Assembly (NCBI GenBank): GCA_943704525.1
Contig: CALSCQ010001586.1
Location: forward strand, 1-25,209
Reading direction: 5' to 3'
DNA from: Pigoraptor vietnamica
Lineage: Eukaryota; Opisthokonta; Filasterea
Length of the DNA: 25,209 nucleotides
Shown here: positions 1 to 9,110 of the stretch, piece after piece
Layout of the letters: every line of letters begins with the position of its first letter
How positions within the stretch are numbered: the stretch's first letter is position 1
Notes under the pieces: model-generated
The model's input: only the letters and a program-made list of their open reading frames with translations
The model's database searches: none
What the model was told of the DNA's origin: nothing
Made by a program: the position numbers and the translations under genes

Positions 1-1
1 A

Positions 2-86
<85 letters not shown>

Positions 87-154
87 ACACACATACATAC
101 ATACATACACACATGCACACACACACACAAAAACACACACACACACACACACAC
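1..154. repeat. (CA)n microsatellite with CATA interruptions
   Basis: An almost pure run of CA dinucleotides covers roughly the first 80 bases. It continues with CATA-type interruptions and a short A run to about position 154. It lies upstream of the acid phosphatase gene and contains no plausible gene. The following stretch (155-282) holds no clear promoter element. Confidence 0.97.
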
Positions 155-282
155 GCTTACGCTTGAAAATTACGCACATCAACGACGAATGCGCATACAC
201 AAACGAACACGCACGCCACTGTCGACCTATTGACCATATCTTCACACTAGGCTGCATATGCCATTTGCAGTTTCTTTGAAAA

Positions 283-1788
283 ATGGCGCGGCCGAGTTTC
301 GCATCCGCGTGGGCGTTTGCGGCGCTCCTCGTCACTGCGGTGGCTGCACTCGACGACGACTACAACTACTGCCAGGCACGCTCGCCCCCGGTCGGCGCCT
401 ACGACCCCATTGCCGGCGCGCGCCTGCTGTCCCTGCAGATTGTGACGCGGCACGGCGACCGCGCGCCCAACAGCATCCTCCCCTTTGAGAATGTGACGTG
501 GGTGTGCGCCCCGGACGAGGCGCGCACGCAGGCGTCCGACACGGGCCTGTGGACGCTCAAGCACGCGTGGATTCCCGAAGACCACCCCTTCCGCGCAACC
601 ATATGGGGCGGCGACTGCGAGCCCGGGCAACTCACGCACGCTGGTGCGAAAATGGAGCGCATGCTCGGCGCCGTCGTGAGGGGCATCTATGTCGACACGG
701 TCCATTTTCTGCCGCCCGTTCTAGAAGACACGCGCGTGGTCGCCGTTCGCAGCACGGCCGTATGGTTGGTCGTGTGCGCCGCTCCGCACCTTCCCCCCCC
801 CCTCTCCCGCCGCCCCTCTCTCCCCGCTTCCCTAGGGCAGTCGATGGACACACGTCGATGAATGAGCTGATTTGGCTCCTCCCGCTTTCTTGCTCTGCCT
901 CTTCACACCACATGCACTCACGTTGCGCCGATGCCGTGTCGCAGGCGCACGCAGCAGAGTGCGTCCAACTTCCTCGCGGGCCTCTACCCGCCCGAATTCC
1001 GCGGGCGCGGTGCGAGCCCCATTACCATCCGCAACTTCCCCGATGCGATCGAGACGATGACGGGCAACGCGAATCTCTGCCCGCGACTCGCGCGCCTCTT
1101 TGCGGCGCAGGCGGCGAGCGACGAGTACCGTGCGATGATGGACGCGCACAAGGATCTCCTCGCCAGCCTGGCGAACATCACGCGCACGTCGTCGCTGCCC
1201 GAGTGGGCGTCTTCCTTTGACCACTATGTCGACCAATTCCACGCGCGCCTTTGCCACGGCATGCCCCTCCCGTGCGCGAAGGACGACCCCACCGCATGTG
1301 TCACGCGCGACATGGCCGAGAGCGCCATCGCCGTGCGCGACTGGGAGTACGTCTTCAACAACTACAAATTCCGGCGGACAGACGTGGCGCGCGCGGGCGT
1401 CGGGTCGTTCTTTGGCGAAATTGTGCGCAACATGCGAAAGGCGGCCGAGAGCGACGCGAACGTTCCCGCCGAGGGTGGCCCGCTGTTGCATCTCTATTCG
1501 GGCCACGACGGGACGCTGGCGGCGCTGCTCGGCGCCCTCAACGTCGGTGGGTGGCGGCATCCCCCCTACGCATCGAACATGGTCTTTGAGGTGTGGCGGC
1601 GCGCGGGTGTCCCCGCTGGCGACGTACGAGGTCACGTGGTGCGCGTCATGTACAACGGGGCGTGGTTGTCGCCGTTTGACGGGGCGTCCCAGGGCGCCGA
1701 GGGAATGTCCCTTGAGCGCTTTGCGTCGGAGGCAGCCGCGGTGGTGCCCGAGGACTACCGCGCAGAGTGCATGAACACGGACATATGA
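283..1788 (+). CDS. Secreted/lysosomal histidine acid phosphatase (2 exons)
   Basis: Exons 283-764 and 945-1788 give a 441-residue protein. The intron is GTTGGT...CGCAG in phase 2, and joining restores VRSTAVWRTQQSASNF, a conserved core of the family. Residues 1-22 form a signal peptide. The phosphohistidine motif RHGDRAP is at 56-62 and the proton-donor HD pair (YSGHDGTL) is at about 348-349, so both halves of the catalytic site of clade-2 histidine phosphatases are intact. N-glycosylation sequons (NVT, NIT) are present, and no C-terminal membrane anchor is visible, so secretion or lysosomal/vacuolar lumen is likely. The enzyme should hydrolyse phosphomonoesters through a phosphohistidine intermediate. 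Relatives include lysosomal acid phosphatase, PXYLP1 and the Dictyostelium CF60-type secreted protein; the sequence does not decide the substrate. An ATG at 258 lies in another frame; 283 is chosen for the signal peptide. Confidence 0.92.
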
Positions 1789-1795
1789 AGATGGC

Positions 1796-1858
1796 GTGTG
1801 CATGTGTGCGTGCTTGCGTGCGTGTGTGTGTGTCTGTGTGTGTGCGTATGCGTGTGTG
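1796..1858. repeat. TG-rich microsatellite
   Basis: An imperfect (TG)n run with GC interruptions begins within about ten bases of the acid phosphatase stop codon and probably lies in its 3' UTR. Confidence 0.85.
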
Positions 1859-2095
1859 ATTTTACCGCGCTGGTCGCGGTCAAGAAGTTGACATACATCT
1901 GGATTTCATGCAACTGTGCCAAGTGTCGCAGCCATCTGGCGCAGAATCGCTGCGTTGAAAATATTTACAGTGGCGGATTCACTCGCTCTTGGGACCACTT
2001 GTTCGCTGCTTCTCGAGTCGCTTGCGCGCCCGGGCGAAAGCCTCTGCAATCGCAAAGGGGCAACAGGGTTAGGGAGAAACACGCCGTGTGTGCGT

Positions 2096-2108
2096 GGGGG
2101 GGGGGGGG
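2096..2108. repeat. G13 homopolymer
   Basis: Thirteen consecutive G residues lie in the convergent spacer. A second 13-G run occurs at 9392-9404 and a 16-G run ends the window. Confidence 0.95.
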
Positions 2109-2396
2109 TCCTTACCAAGCACGGCTGCGGTGGATCGGTACTCTGCGGACGTGGTATCGAGCGACAGGCGCCTGTTGCGAGACAGCGCCACGTAAGGTAC
2201 TAGCCTGCACACGGAACAATAGCACGTGCAAATCAAGCCCACACTCACCCGAAAGCCCTTGCAAACTGCGCCTGCACCGCGTGGTTCGAATGCGCGAGAC
2301 GTCTGCACGGTGCCGGTGTGAGCGAGCGATTCAACGGCACCATCAACAGTGCACGCAAAGCCACTCCAAACAACAACACCGGCAGTCCACGACTCC

Positions 2397-4452
2397 CTAA
2401 AATTTGCACGCCAAGCCGCCCTTGCCCCGATCACAACAAACATCGCAGGCAGACACCCACGACGACTGGTGCACCGTGTTGATTCGCACTGTCACGCTGC
2501 CCGTGGTCACTGTCCGGAATCCAAGCTTGCTCAGCCGCGGCTCCTGCGCGCACGCATGGTGAGCGAGGCGGGGCATCCAGGCTGCAATGCAAATCCCACA
2601 GCTGGACAGGCTGACGCACCGTGAAATCCGAAGGGACGGCCGTGTATGTCAGGTCCTCCAGTTCGGGTGCACCGCCGACAAAAAAGCGGCGCGTCGCCTG
2701 CTCCACGGACCCCAGCGGCCGCCACATGGTCACCTCCAAAGTGGTCGAACCTGCGCAACACAGACGTGCGAGAGTGCGCATGCAAGTGAGCGGAAGTAGC
2801 ATCGTTGGTAGCAGGGCAACGCACACACACCTGGCCTGTCGGGCAGTGCAAAGTAGCCGTAGCCCTCCACGCGGTACCGCTCCCAACTGTCGAGCGAAAC
2901 GACTTGCAGATAGACGCGCGGAAAGGGAACAGGCCCCTCTGCAGCGCACTCCCATTAGCACCACGATGGACACGGCACATCACACGCACGCAGCGCACTC
3001 ACCCGACGCGGCACACAGCAGCTCCCACTCAAAGGGAAATGCGAGCGCGGCGGCGCCAGACGACCCCCCGCGATCGCCAATGGCTGACACGGCGGCGAGG
3101 GGCTGGTCGGGGTCCGGGGCAGACCACGGTCGCGGCAGCTCGAGCGCGTAGTGCACGTAGACGCTGTTCGACTCGAATCCCTTGGCGCACACAATCTCGC
3201 CCATCGCCCACACGCGCGTGGCCTCCAGGTCGGGCTCGCGCACAAACTCCGTCCCCACGCGGTTCGCGAGCAGGTCCGCGTGGCGGTGGTACAGCTCCCG
3301 GTACACCTCCCGTTCGCGCTCCTGCGCCGCCCGGTCCTGCGCCCGCGACGCGTTTTCCACGCGAAACTCAAAGACGTCGTGCAGCACCGACTCGATGCGG
3401 TACGGCGGCACGCTGCGGTTGAAGTCGGGGCGTATCGTCACGACGCCCTTCGCGTCCGCCACGAGCGAGCACAGCACGCGCACGTCCGACAGGGACCCTT
3501 CCTCTTCGCTCGGCGCCTCCCCCCCAATGTAAGCGGCGGCCGCGACAAGGTCTGCCATGATGTGCATCGTCTGACACGCCGTGTCCGGCACGTGGTGCGT
3601 GCGAACGCCGCGAGGCACTACGCGCACGGGCTGGCCGTCGCTTAGCCTCAGGTGTGCGTCCCCGTGGCGCCGTCGTGCCTATCGACAATGATGACGATTA
3701 AGCGCGACCATCCTGCACAGTACACTCCCCCCACTCAGGTCGTCCATTTAACCCCTCCACCCTACATCTTCATACTCAATTAGCCCCTAGACACATTGCA
3801 ACAGAGACACATTACAGCAGACACACACACACACCTCGACCACATTATCGATGAGTGTCTGTGGCGTCGTGTCTTGCGAGTCCGAGACCTCCCGCGTGTA
3901 GTCATTCGCGCTCACAAAGTCGTCCGCATCCACATACGTGAACATGATCCCGCCTCCGCCGCGCGCCGCCGCCTTGTGCGGGGACCCCGCAGCCTCGAGT
4001 TCTGCAACCTGTGCGCTGTACCGCGCCGCAAGGGGGTCGTCCGCACACGCCGCGGGGTCCGCGTAGCGCTCCAATTCGCGGCGCCCAAACACCTTCTCCT
4101 GCCACCCCACCGTCAGCGACAGGTCCGGCGCAGCGTCGGCACGGTCTCCGGTGTGCGCATCCCTCCCGCCATCCCCGTCGTCTTCGTCACTGTCAACATC
4201 CACAGAGCGCGACTCCTTCCGTCGCTTCCCTCCACCTTCCTGCAGCGTGATCGGTGCCTGCGCAGCTGTCGCTCTCCGCAGAACCACACGAACGCGAAAG
4301 TGCTCAAGCGAGTCGTGCGTGCGGTATGATGCGGCATCGCGCGGATCCTCGCGCGGCGCCTCGTCCTTCAGCGGCGTCCATTCGCGGTCCTTGTCCTCCC
4401 CTTTCTTCCATGGCACGCGCAGCAGGCGCCGCAGCCGCGAGGGCTCGCCCAT
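2397..4452 (-). CDS. MKS1: Meckel syndrome type 1 homologue, B9-domain transition-zone protein (5 exons)
   Basis: Exons on the minus strand are 4452-3835, 3678-3003, 2938-2831, 2750-2620 and 2543-2397. Phases agree throughout and give about 559 residues, close to the usual MKS1 length. Diagnostic blocks are VGWQEKVFGR and FTYVDADDF in exon 1; QTMHIMADL, the RELYHRHADLLANRVGTEF helix and GEIVCAKGFESNSVYVHY in exon 2; SLDSWERYRVEGYGYF in exon 3; TMWRPLG and RRFFVGGAPELEDLTY in exon 4; and EPRLSKLGFRT with TTGSVTVRI in exon 5. The B9 (C2-like) domain spans exons 2-4. MKS1 works with B9D1/B9D2 in the ciliary transition-zone gate, so the organism should build a cilium. Exon 1 also carries a basic/acidic insert not expected in the family. 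The exon 2 acceptor (3679) and the extreme C-terminus are the least certain points. The start at 4452 has no obvious upstream rival. Confidence 0.93.
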
Positions 4453-4823
4453 TCACGGCATCCAGCGAACAAACTCGGCAAACGAGCGCCTCGCTCTCAA
4501 ACTAAGCCCTCTCTGTGCATGCAACGCACGAGGCGCAAGCTCCCCACACGCGCCAAAGGCCGACAACACAGCCGCAGTTGAGAGCGTTCTCAAAAACCCA
4601 TTCTCTCTCGCCGTTACCTGCAAATTCCTGTGCTTTCCACAAATGGCATAACTTCACCATGCCATATATAGCCATGTCTATTTGTGGCATCAGTCTGGAC
4701 TCGATGCCTAAATGCGGACACACACACCGCCAAACACGACAGCGCTGTAGAGAACAAGGGCGGTTCGCCGCTGTGCGTGAGGCACGGGCACGTCAGCGGG
4801 CGCCTGGGGCCACTGCGGGGAGA
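4453..4823. promoter_or_regulatory. Divergent upstream region of MKS1 and secreted orphan gene
   Basis: These 371 bases separate two divergently transcribed starts. A TATATA element lies at about 4664-4670 within a short AT-richer stretch, roughly 155 bases before the plus-strand ATG. Nothing gene-like is supported here. A shared bidirectional promoter is an inference from the layout. Confidence 0.5.
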
Positions 4824-5774
4824 ATGGCGTCGACGTGGCTCGTCGTGGCGGTGGCCGTGTGCGCTGTGCTTGCGCCGCGCGCGGACGCGGTGGTCGTCGC
4901 GGGCGTGACGCTGCCCACCATCGCCGCCGACTCGCTCTATGCGCAGCAGGAGTCCAAGAATCTCGTCGTTTCGGTGCCGTCTGTGGCGACCAATTCATAC
5001 TGGCAGGGGACCGGTGAGCATTTCCCTTTGCACGTTGCTTCTTTGGCCTATTGCTGTCGTTTCGCATGATGTGGACTTGATGCGTACTGCATGTTTCTGT
5101 TTAATAGTGCTTCGTGTTCGTTGCATTGTGTGTCTGTGTGTGGCGTGTGTGTGTGCGTGCGGTATGCATGTTCATATATGTTGTTATATAGTGTACGTGC
5201 CAAACTGATTAAAAAGGTTGCCGGCAGACTGTGCTTGCTTCATCCTGTTTGCGAGGCTTCCCTGCGATCGCCGTCCTTTCGCCTTCCATGCCTTGTAATA
5301 AGCTTTCACCACTCAAAGCCATCTATTTTTTAATGCTCATCCGACATTGCTCCCGCTGCAGTGGAAATCACGAGCAGTCCGAACGGCACCATCTTCTTTG
5401 CGCCGGGGCCGAACCAGCCGTTCACGCCCTCGCTCACACTCGAGTTCAAGGGCATCCGCGACTCGCTCATCTTTCGCGTCAAGCCCCTGAAAGAGACGAC
5501 GGCCAGCGTGGTCTACACGGTCAAGGACAGCAACGGGGCCACCAAAGGGACGGATGGCTCGACCAAGCTCACGGCGAAATCGCAGAAGGGCCTGTGCGAC
5601 TACTTCAACGGCGTGAACAGCGACCCGCTGTACAAGAGCACAGTCCTCGACCCGACCGTGGCCACGGCGGCTTCGGGCGAACTCAAGGGACCCTACGACG
5701 CCGTCATCTTCTCTGGCGGCACAACCTACTGCTCGCACCGCCCCAAGGAGTTCAAGATTGCCGGCAACAATTGA
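4824..5774 (+). CDS. Secreted protein of unknown function (2 exons)
   Basis: Exons 4824-5013 and 5362-5774 are joined by a phase 1 intron (GTGAGC...CTGCAG, 348 bases) and give a 200-residue protein. The first 23 residues are a clear signal peptide (short start, hydrophobic core, ADA cleavage region). The mature part is rich in alternating polar/hydrophobic stretches (for example SLIFRVKPL, ASVVYTVKDSNG), suggesting a beta-sandwich. It has only two cysteines, GLCDYF and TTYCSH, which could pair. No membrane segment or GPI signal is visible. I do not recognise the family. High GC at third codon positions and a clean splice junction support a real gene. An extracellular or lumenal role is the only inference that can be made. 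The ATG at 4824 is chosen because it begins the signal peptide. Confidence 0.8.
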
Positions 5775-6428
5775 GGTGTCGTTTGCCCATCTCAGTAATG
5801 GTCTGACTTATGCGTCGCAATCGCCTTTCTGCGCTTGTATAAATATCGCGTGCTTTCGGAATCAACTGGGGCGGAGATTCAGCGCTATTTGCCTGCATTG
5901 CTCGGCGAACATAACGCTATTTGGCGGCCACTACACACGCAGGCTGTTCTCAAATAGCACTCTGCTCGACGTCTGGGATACGAGTGCTTGAGGCCCTCGA
6001 CACGCAACTTATTATCCGGACGGTAAGCCGGTTGCCGCTGACCGGGCGCTCAGCGGAATTGATACATACCAACGTCGACCCCCAACAGCCATGTGGCAAT
6101 CGGGATAGCACATTTGTACACACGGCCTTGCGTGCGTAGCCGCTGGCATGTGAAGTGCAAACCCCTCGAACACTCAGTGGCTCTGTCTTATCCAGTATTA
6201 TCTACTGCTTCACGTGCTGGGTCAGTACTGACCCTCGTCGAAATGCCACCGCGCAATGAGAGCTTGTGTGGCAAAGGCCCATTCATGGCTCAACGGTGCG
6301 CTGCACACAACCGCTGCTGCTGAGAAATGCATAAAAGCCGCAGTGTCAGTTTGTACTGGCCGCATCACTCGGGTGCCGCCGTTGCACCGCGACGTCATTT
6401 GCCTCGCTTCCCGCACACAACACAGAGA
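5775..6428. other. Intergenic spacer with TATA-like elements
   Basis: There is no supportable gene in this 654-base stretch. A TATAAATAT element lies at 5838-5846 and CATAAAAGC at 6330-6338. The latter is about 90 bases upstream of the small ORF at 6429 and could be its core promoter. The composition is more AT-rich than the exons. Confidence 0.5.
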
Positions 6429-6701
6429 ATGGAAATCCTCGTCCTCTTCAAGGCGTTCCTGCAGGACGTGGTAACCGGCAAGCTCTTCGGCAGCAACAAG
6501 CCGCGTCAGTCCGCAGCCAGTGACACACCAAAGGCCCTCGCAACAGCGACGGGGGAGTCAAAGGAACAGACGAGCGAAGCGCGGGCGAAGAAGGACATCA
6601 ATTTCAATGCAGGAGACGACTACTACGGGGCGGGCCACTCGCGCATTCCCTGGCTCCGCTTATATGAGACTGTTGGTCCGGTTGGGCCGTACTGGCCGTG
6701 A
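6429..6701 (+). CDS. Small orphan protein (90 aa), function unknown
   Basis: A 90-codon ORF runs from ATG 6429 to TGA 6701. It starts with a hydrophobic segment (MEILVLFKAFL), continues with a polar Ala/Ser/Thr/Lys/Glu-rich middle, and ends with an aromatic, Gly/Pro-rich tail (DDYYGAGHSRIPW and a final VGPYWP). Third codon positions are strongly GC-biased like the confirmed exons, except near the end, where a further intron could be hidden. In-frame codons extend upstream to an ATG at 6327, but that lies at the TATA-like element, so 6429 is preferred. I recognise no family. It could be a small membrane-associated or mitochondrial protein, or a chance ORF. Confidence 0.5.
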   Translation: MEILVLFKAFLQDVVTGKLFGSNKPRQSAASDTPKALATATGESKEQTSEARAKKDINFNAGDDYYGAGHSRIPWLRLYETVGPVGPYWP

Positions 6702-7556
6702 CAACGCATGGCGCAAACAAAGTAGCTTCACCCAAATTCAGTGCCTGCCGAAACGCCGCGCATCGGGTGGACCCTATTCGCATTATGTGTGCCCTCCCAT
6801 TGCGCACTACGACAGCGTCGAATGACCGACGGGACGGGAATAGGGCAAGCATGTGGACAGCCAATGCTCTTCGCGACACGTACTGATTCAATGTCAGCAC
6901 GAAACGCCAATTTTCGCATTATGCGCGCTCTCGTATCTACTTGCTGCAGCAGCCAATCACCTTCGGAGTAAGAGTGACAGCCATTCCTTCGCAAGTCGTT
7001 GTTGTGTTATCCACCGAAACAAACCCAATGTCAGCTCAAAACGCCTTGCGTGTTATCGCACGAAGCAATGTAACCAAAACGTCAGCCCAAAACTTCAAGG
7101 GATTTTCCGTACCAGACATTTCATTACACAACTTTTCCGATTCCGATCGCTTTCCCGAGAACGTTCCAGCGACAACCCGTCATCCAAACACGACATCCCC
7201 CTCCCATCCGCAGCCTCCCTTCGCCCATCCACGCGCCATCGGTGCACGCGCGCGCATCCCTCATAGTGCGGCACCCTCCCTGCATCCCGCCGTGTCCTTA
7301 TTTGCCCTTTGGCACGCACGGGGATTCAAAAAAGGTGCCCTGCGGATTGCGGTATTTTGGCGGGCTTTGTATTGGGATCGCCACTTCGAACGCCGTTTGA
7401 ATTCCCCGCAGCCGTTTTGGGCGGTCTGTGCACAGCTAGACTACTCTCGCGCCTACTCTCGCGCCTCTCTGAGCAAGCGTTGCTCTTTCCGCGTGCTGCG
7501 CCCGTTCGCATCGGTTGATCTCGCGCACTGCGAGCATCCCCCTGCCCTTGCCGAGA
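6702..7556. other. Upstream region of Akirin with degenerate repeats
   Basis: This 855-base stretch has no supportable gene. A 260-codon open frame exists but has no coding bias and overlaps Akirin exon 1 in another frame. The stretch holds CCAAT boxes (about 6860 and 6948) and three related copies of an 18-base motif at 6891-6908, 7028-7045 and 7079-7096. Confidence 0.55.
6891..7096. repeat. Three degenerate copies of ATGTCAGCNCRAAACGCC
   Basis: Copies at 6891-6908 and 7028-7045 differ at two positions. The third, at 7079-7096, is more diverged at its end (ACGTCAGCCCAAAACTTC). Spacings are 137 and 51 bases. They may be upstream regulatory elements of Akirin or remnants of a duplication. Confidence 0.55.
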
Positions 7557-8452
7557 ATGTCGGTCTCCATGGTCCCGGCCAAGCGGCCCTACGACCTCGT
7601 CGAGGGCGCAAACGCTCCGTCGTCGCCCATGCACGTGATGAAGCGGTGTCGCGTGCAGGCGTACAGCGCGTCGTCGCCGCCCTCGAGCCCGCCGCACGGT
7701 TACCGCCGGCCGTACTTTGATTCGCCGTTTGTGTCATCCATTCCCCCCGGTGAGTGCATTCAGCAGCGCCGTGCAGTGTGCGTGTGTTGTGCGCGCTGCT
7801 TGCGCCGGGTGACGCGGTGTGCATCTTCTTACCTTGTGTGGCAATGCAGAACCCGTGGAGAAGTATCTTCCGACACCAAAGCGACGCCGCGTTATCAACC
7901 ACGTCGACGTGCACGAGCTGTCGGCCATGTACGGCGGCCACATTCTCGGGCCGGAGCTGAGCGTGGATCATGCTAGTATGATGCACGGCGATGTCCATGC
8001 GCAGAGCGGCGTCGCGCATACACAACCTGCGGAAGCCTCGCACGCGGCGCACGAGGCACAGCAGCACGAGGCACAGCAACACCATCAGGCCGCTGCGGCC
8101 GCCGTGCCGGAGGGCTATGTGACGATTGATCAGCTGCGCGTGGTTGTGACGAAGGCGCTGGAGGAGCGCGAATTGCAGTTGCGAGAGGAGTTTGACCTCA
8201 TCCTCCAACGAAAACTCAATGGTGCGTTCCATGTGTTGCGCCTGTGTCTCCGTGGTGCGCTCTTCTCTCAGTTCAGCCATGAATATGTGCCCCGTCGCCC
8301 GGTGCTTATTGGTTCTCCCGTTGTGTTTCCGTCGCAGAGCAATTCCAAAACTTTACAAAGTTTAACGAGGATTATATCAACCGCCAATTGCGTGACTCGC
8401 CGTGGAGCTGTGGGTGGACGTGTGGTCGCGACTGCTCTCAATTTGTTGCGAG

Positions 8453-8513
<61 letters not shown>

Positions 8514-8609
8514 CGTGTGTGTGTGTGTTTTGCGGGCGTGTGTGTGGACGTCCTTGTTGTTACATCCGTGCTGACCAGAATGTCTCGTCCCGTCGCAGAC
8601 ATGTCTTGA
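7557..8609 (+). CDS. AKIRIN: Akirin homologue (4 exons)
   Basis: Exons 7557-7749, 7850-8221, 8338-8409 and 8599-8609 give 215 residues with all phases consistent (phase 1 at each junction). The protein shows the Akirin plan. The N-terminus is Ser/Pro-rich with basic clusters (AKRPYD, MKRCR). It is followed by the nuclear-localisation-like PTPKRRRV at 72-79 and a low-complexity His/Gln/Ala middle. The conserved C-terminal helix has the form LRVVVTKALEEREL, REEFDLILQRKL, EQFQNFTKFNEDYI. The last exon adds only the final residues, so the protein ends SYMS, matching the SYxS end of animal Akirins. Akirins are small nuclear cofactors that bridge transcription factors and chromatin remodelling and assist nuclear import of proteasomes. 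The role here is inferred by homology. An unusually short last coding exon (11 nt) follows a TG-microsatellite intron. Confidence 0.9.
8455..8528. repeat. (GT)n microsatellite inside Akirin intron 3
   Basis: The run is pure GT from 8455 to about 8509 and is then interrupted by GC until 8528. It begins about 45 bases after the 5' splice site at 8410 and makes up much of the 189-base intron. Confidence 0.97.
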
Positions 8610-9110
8610 ACGCCCCGGGACGCTTGGGTGGCCCGTGTGCATGGACAACAGTCGTACGCGCGCGTGCTTTTGTGCGTGCGTTTGTGTGCGCGTTTGTGTG
8701 CGTGCGTGCGTGCGCGCGTTGCGTGTTTCTATTGCGCGTTTCAATCTCATGTATAGGCGTGCGTGTGAAATGGGGGGCGCAGCTAGTGAACTGCGCCCGA
8801 AGGCTCGGCGTCGGCGAGCAAGGCCCTGACAAATGCAGATAACTCTATTGCCAATCGGCGACTGCGGTGTCCGTCGACTCGTGGCACGCGTGGGCTGAAT
8901 GGGTTGGATTGGGCGCTTTATAAACATACAAGCGACCCTCACTCGGCCCCTTCTGTTTGTCGGAAGACAGTCTACAAGAACCGCACGTTCAAAATTGGGG
9001 CTTTCGTTTTTGTTCGAGTGGCAAAAGCAAGCAGCAAGCACGCAACGCCAAAATACGCAAGCGACACGCGGCGGCACAAACAAGACGACAGATAAATACG
9101 GCGCATGTCC
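8610..9110. other. Tail-to-tail spacer between Akirin and POC1
   Basis: These 501 bases separate the Akirin stop from the POC1 stop. They hold another TG/GC-rich tract (about 8665-8725), a TTTATAAAC element near 8918 and a CCAAT near 8851. No gene is supported. Open frames over the TG tract encode only Cys-Val repeats. Confidence 0.6.

Larger units (their letters stand above)
1789..2396. other. Tail-to-tail spacer between acid phosphatase and MKS1
   Basis: This spacer carries the 3' regions of two convergent genes. It starts with a TG-rich tract just after the phosphatase stop (about 1796-1858) and has a 13-G run at 2096-2108. An alternative MKS1 3' exon may lie at 2302-2249 on the minus strand (see findings). 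No other gene is supported. Confidence 0.6.

Noticed and set aside
832-1803. A 324-codon minus-strand frame across the acid phosphatase gene
   Set aside because: It is an antisense shadow of the catalytic exon in GC-rich DNA and has no family features. The plus strand has both active-site motifs.
2066-2073. A TTAGGG-like string considered as a telomeric repeat
   Set aside because: It is a single copy inside an ordinary spacer.
2282-2293. GGTTCGAATGC resembling a tRNA B box
   Set aside because: The flanking bases form only a weak T-arm and no acceptor stem or A box at the right distance. Similar GGTTCGAA strings at 16805 and 19252 also lack tRNA folds.
6941-7720. A 260-codon open frame on the plus strand upstream of and overlapping Akirin exon 1
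   Set aside because: No codon bias, no recognisable domain, it overlaps Akirin exon 1 in another frame, and its reading through repeats is what a GC-rich spacer gives by chance.
8388-8842. Open frames rich in Cys-Val over the TG tracts
   Set aside because: They are translations of (TG)n microsatellite and intron/spacer sequence, not proteins.
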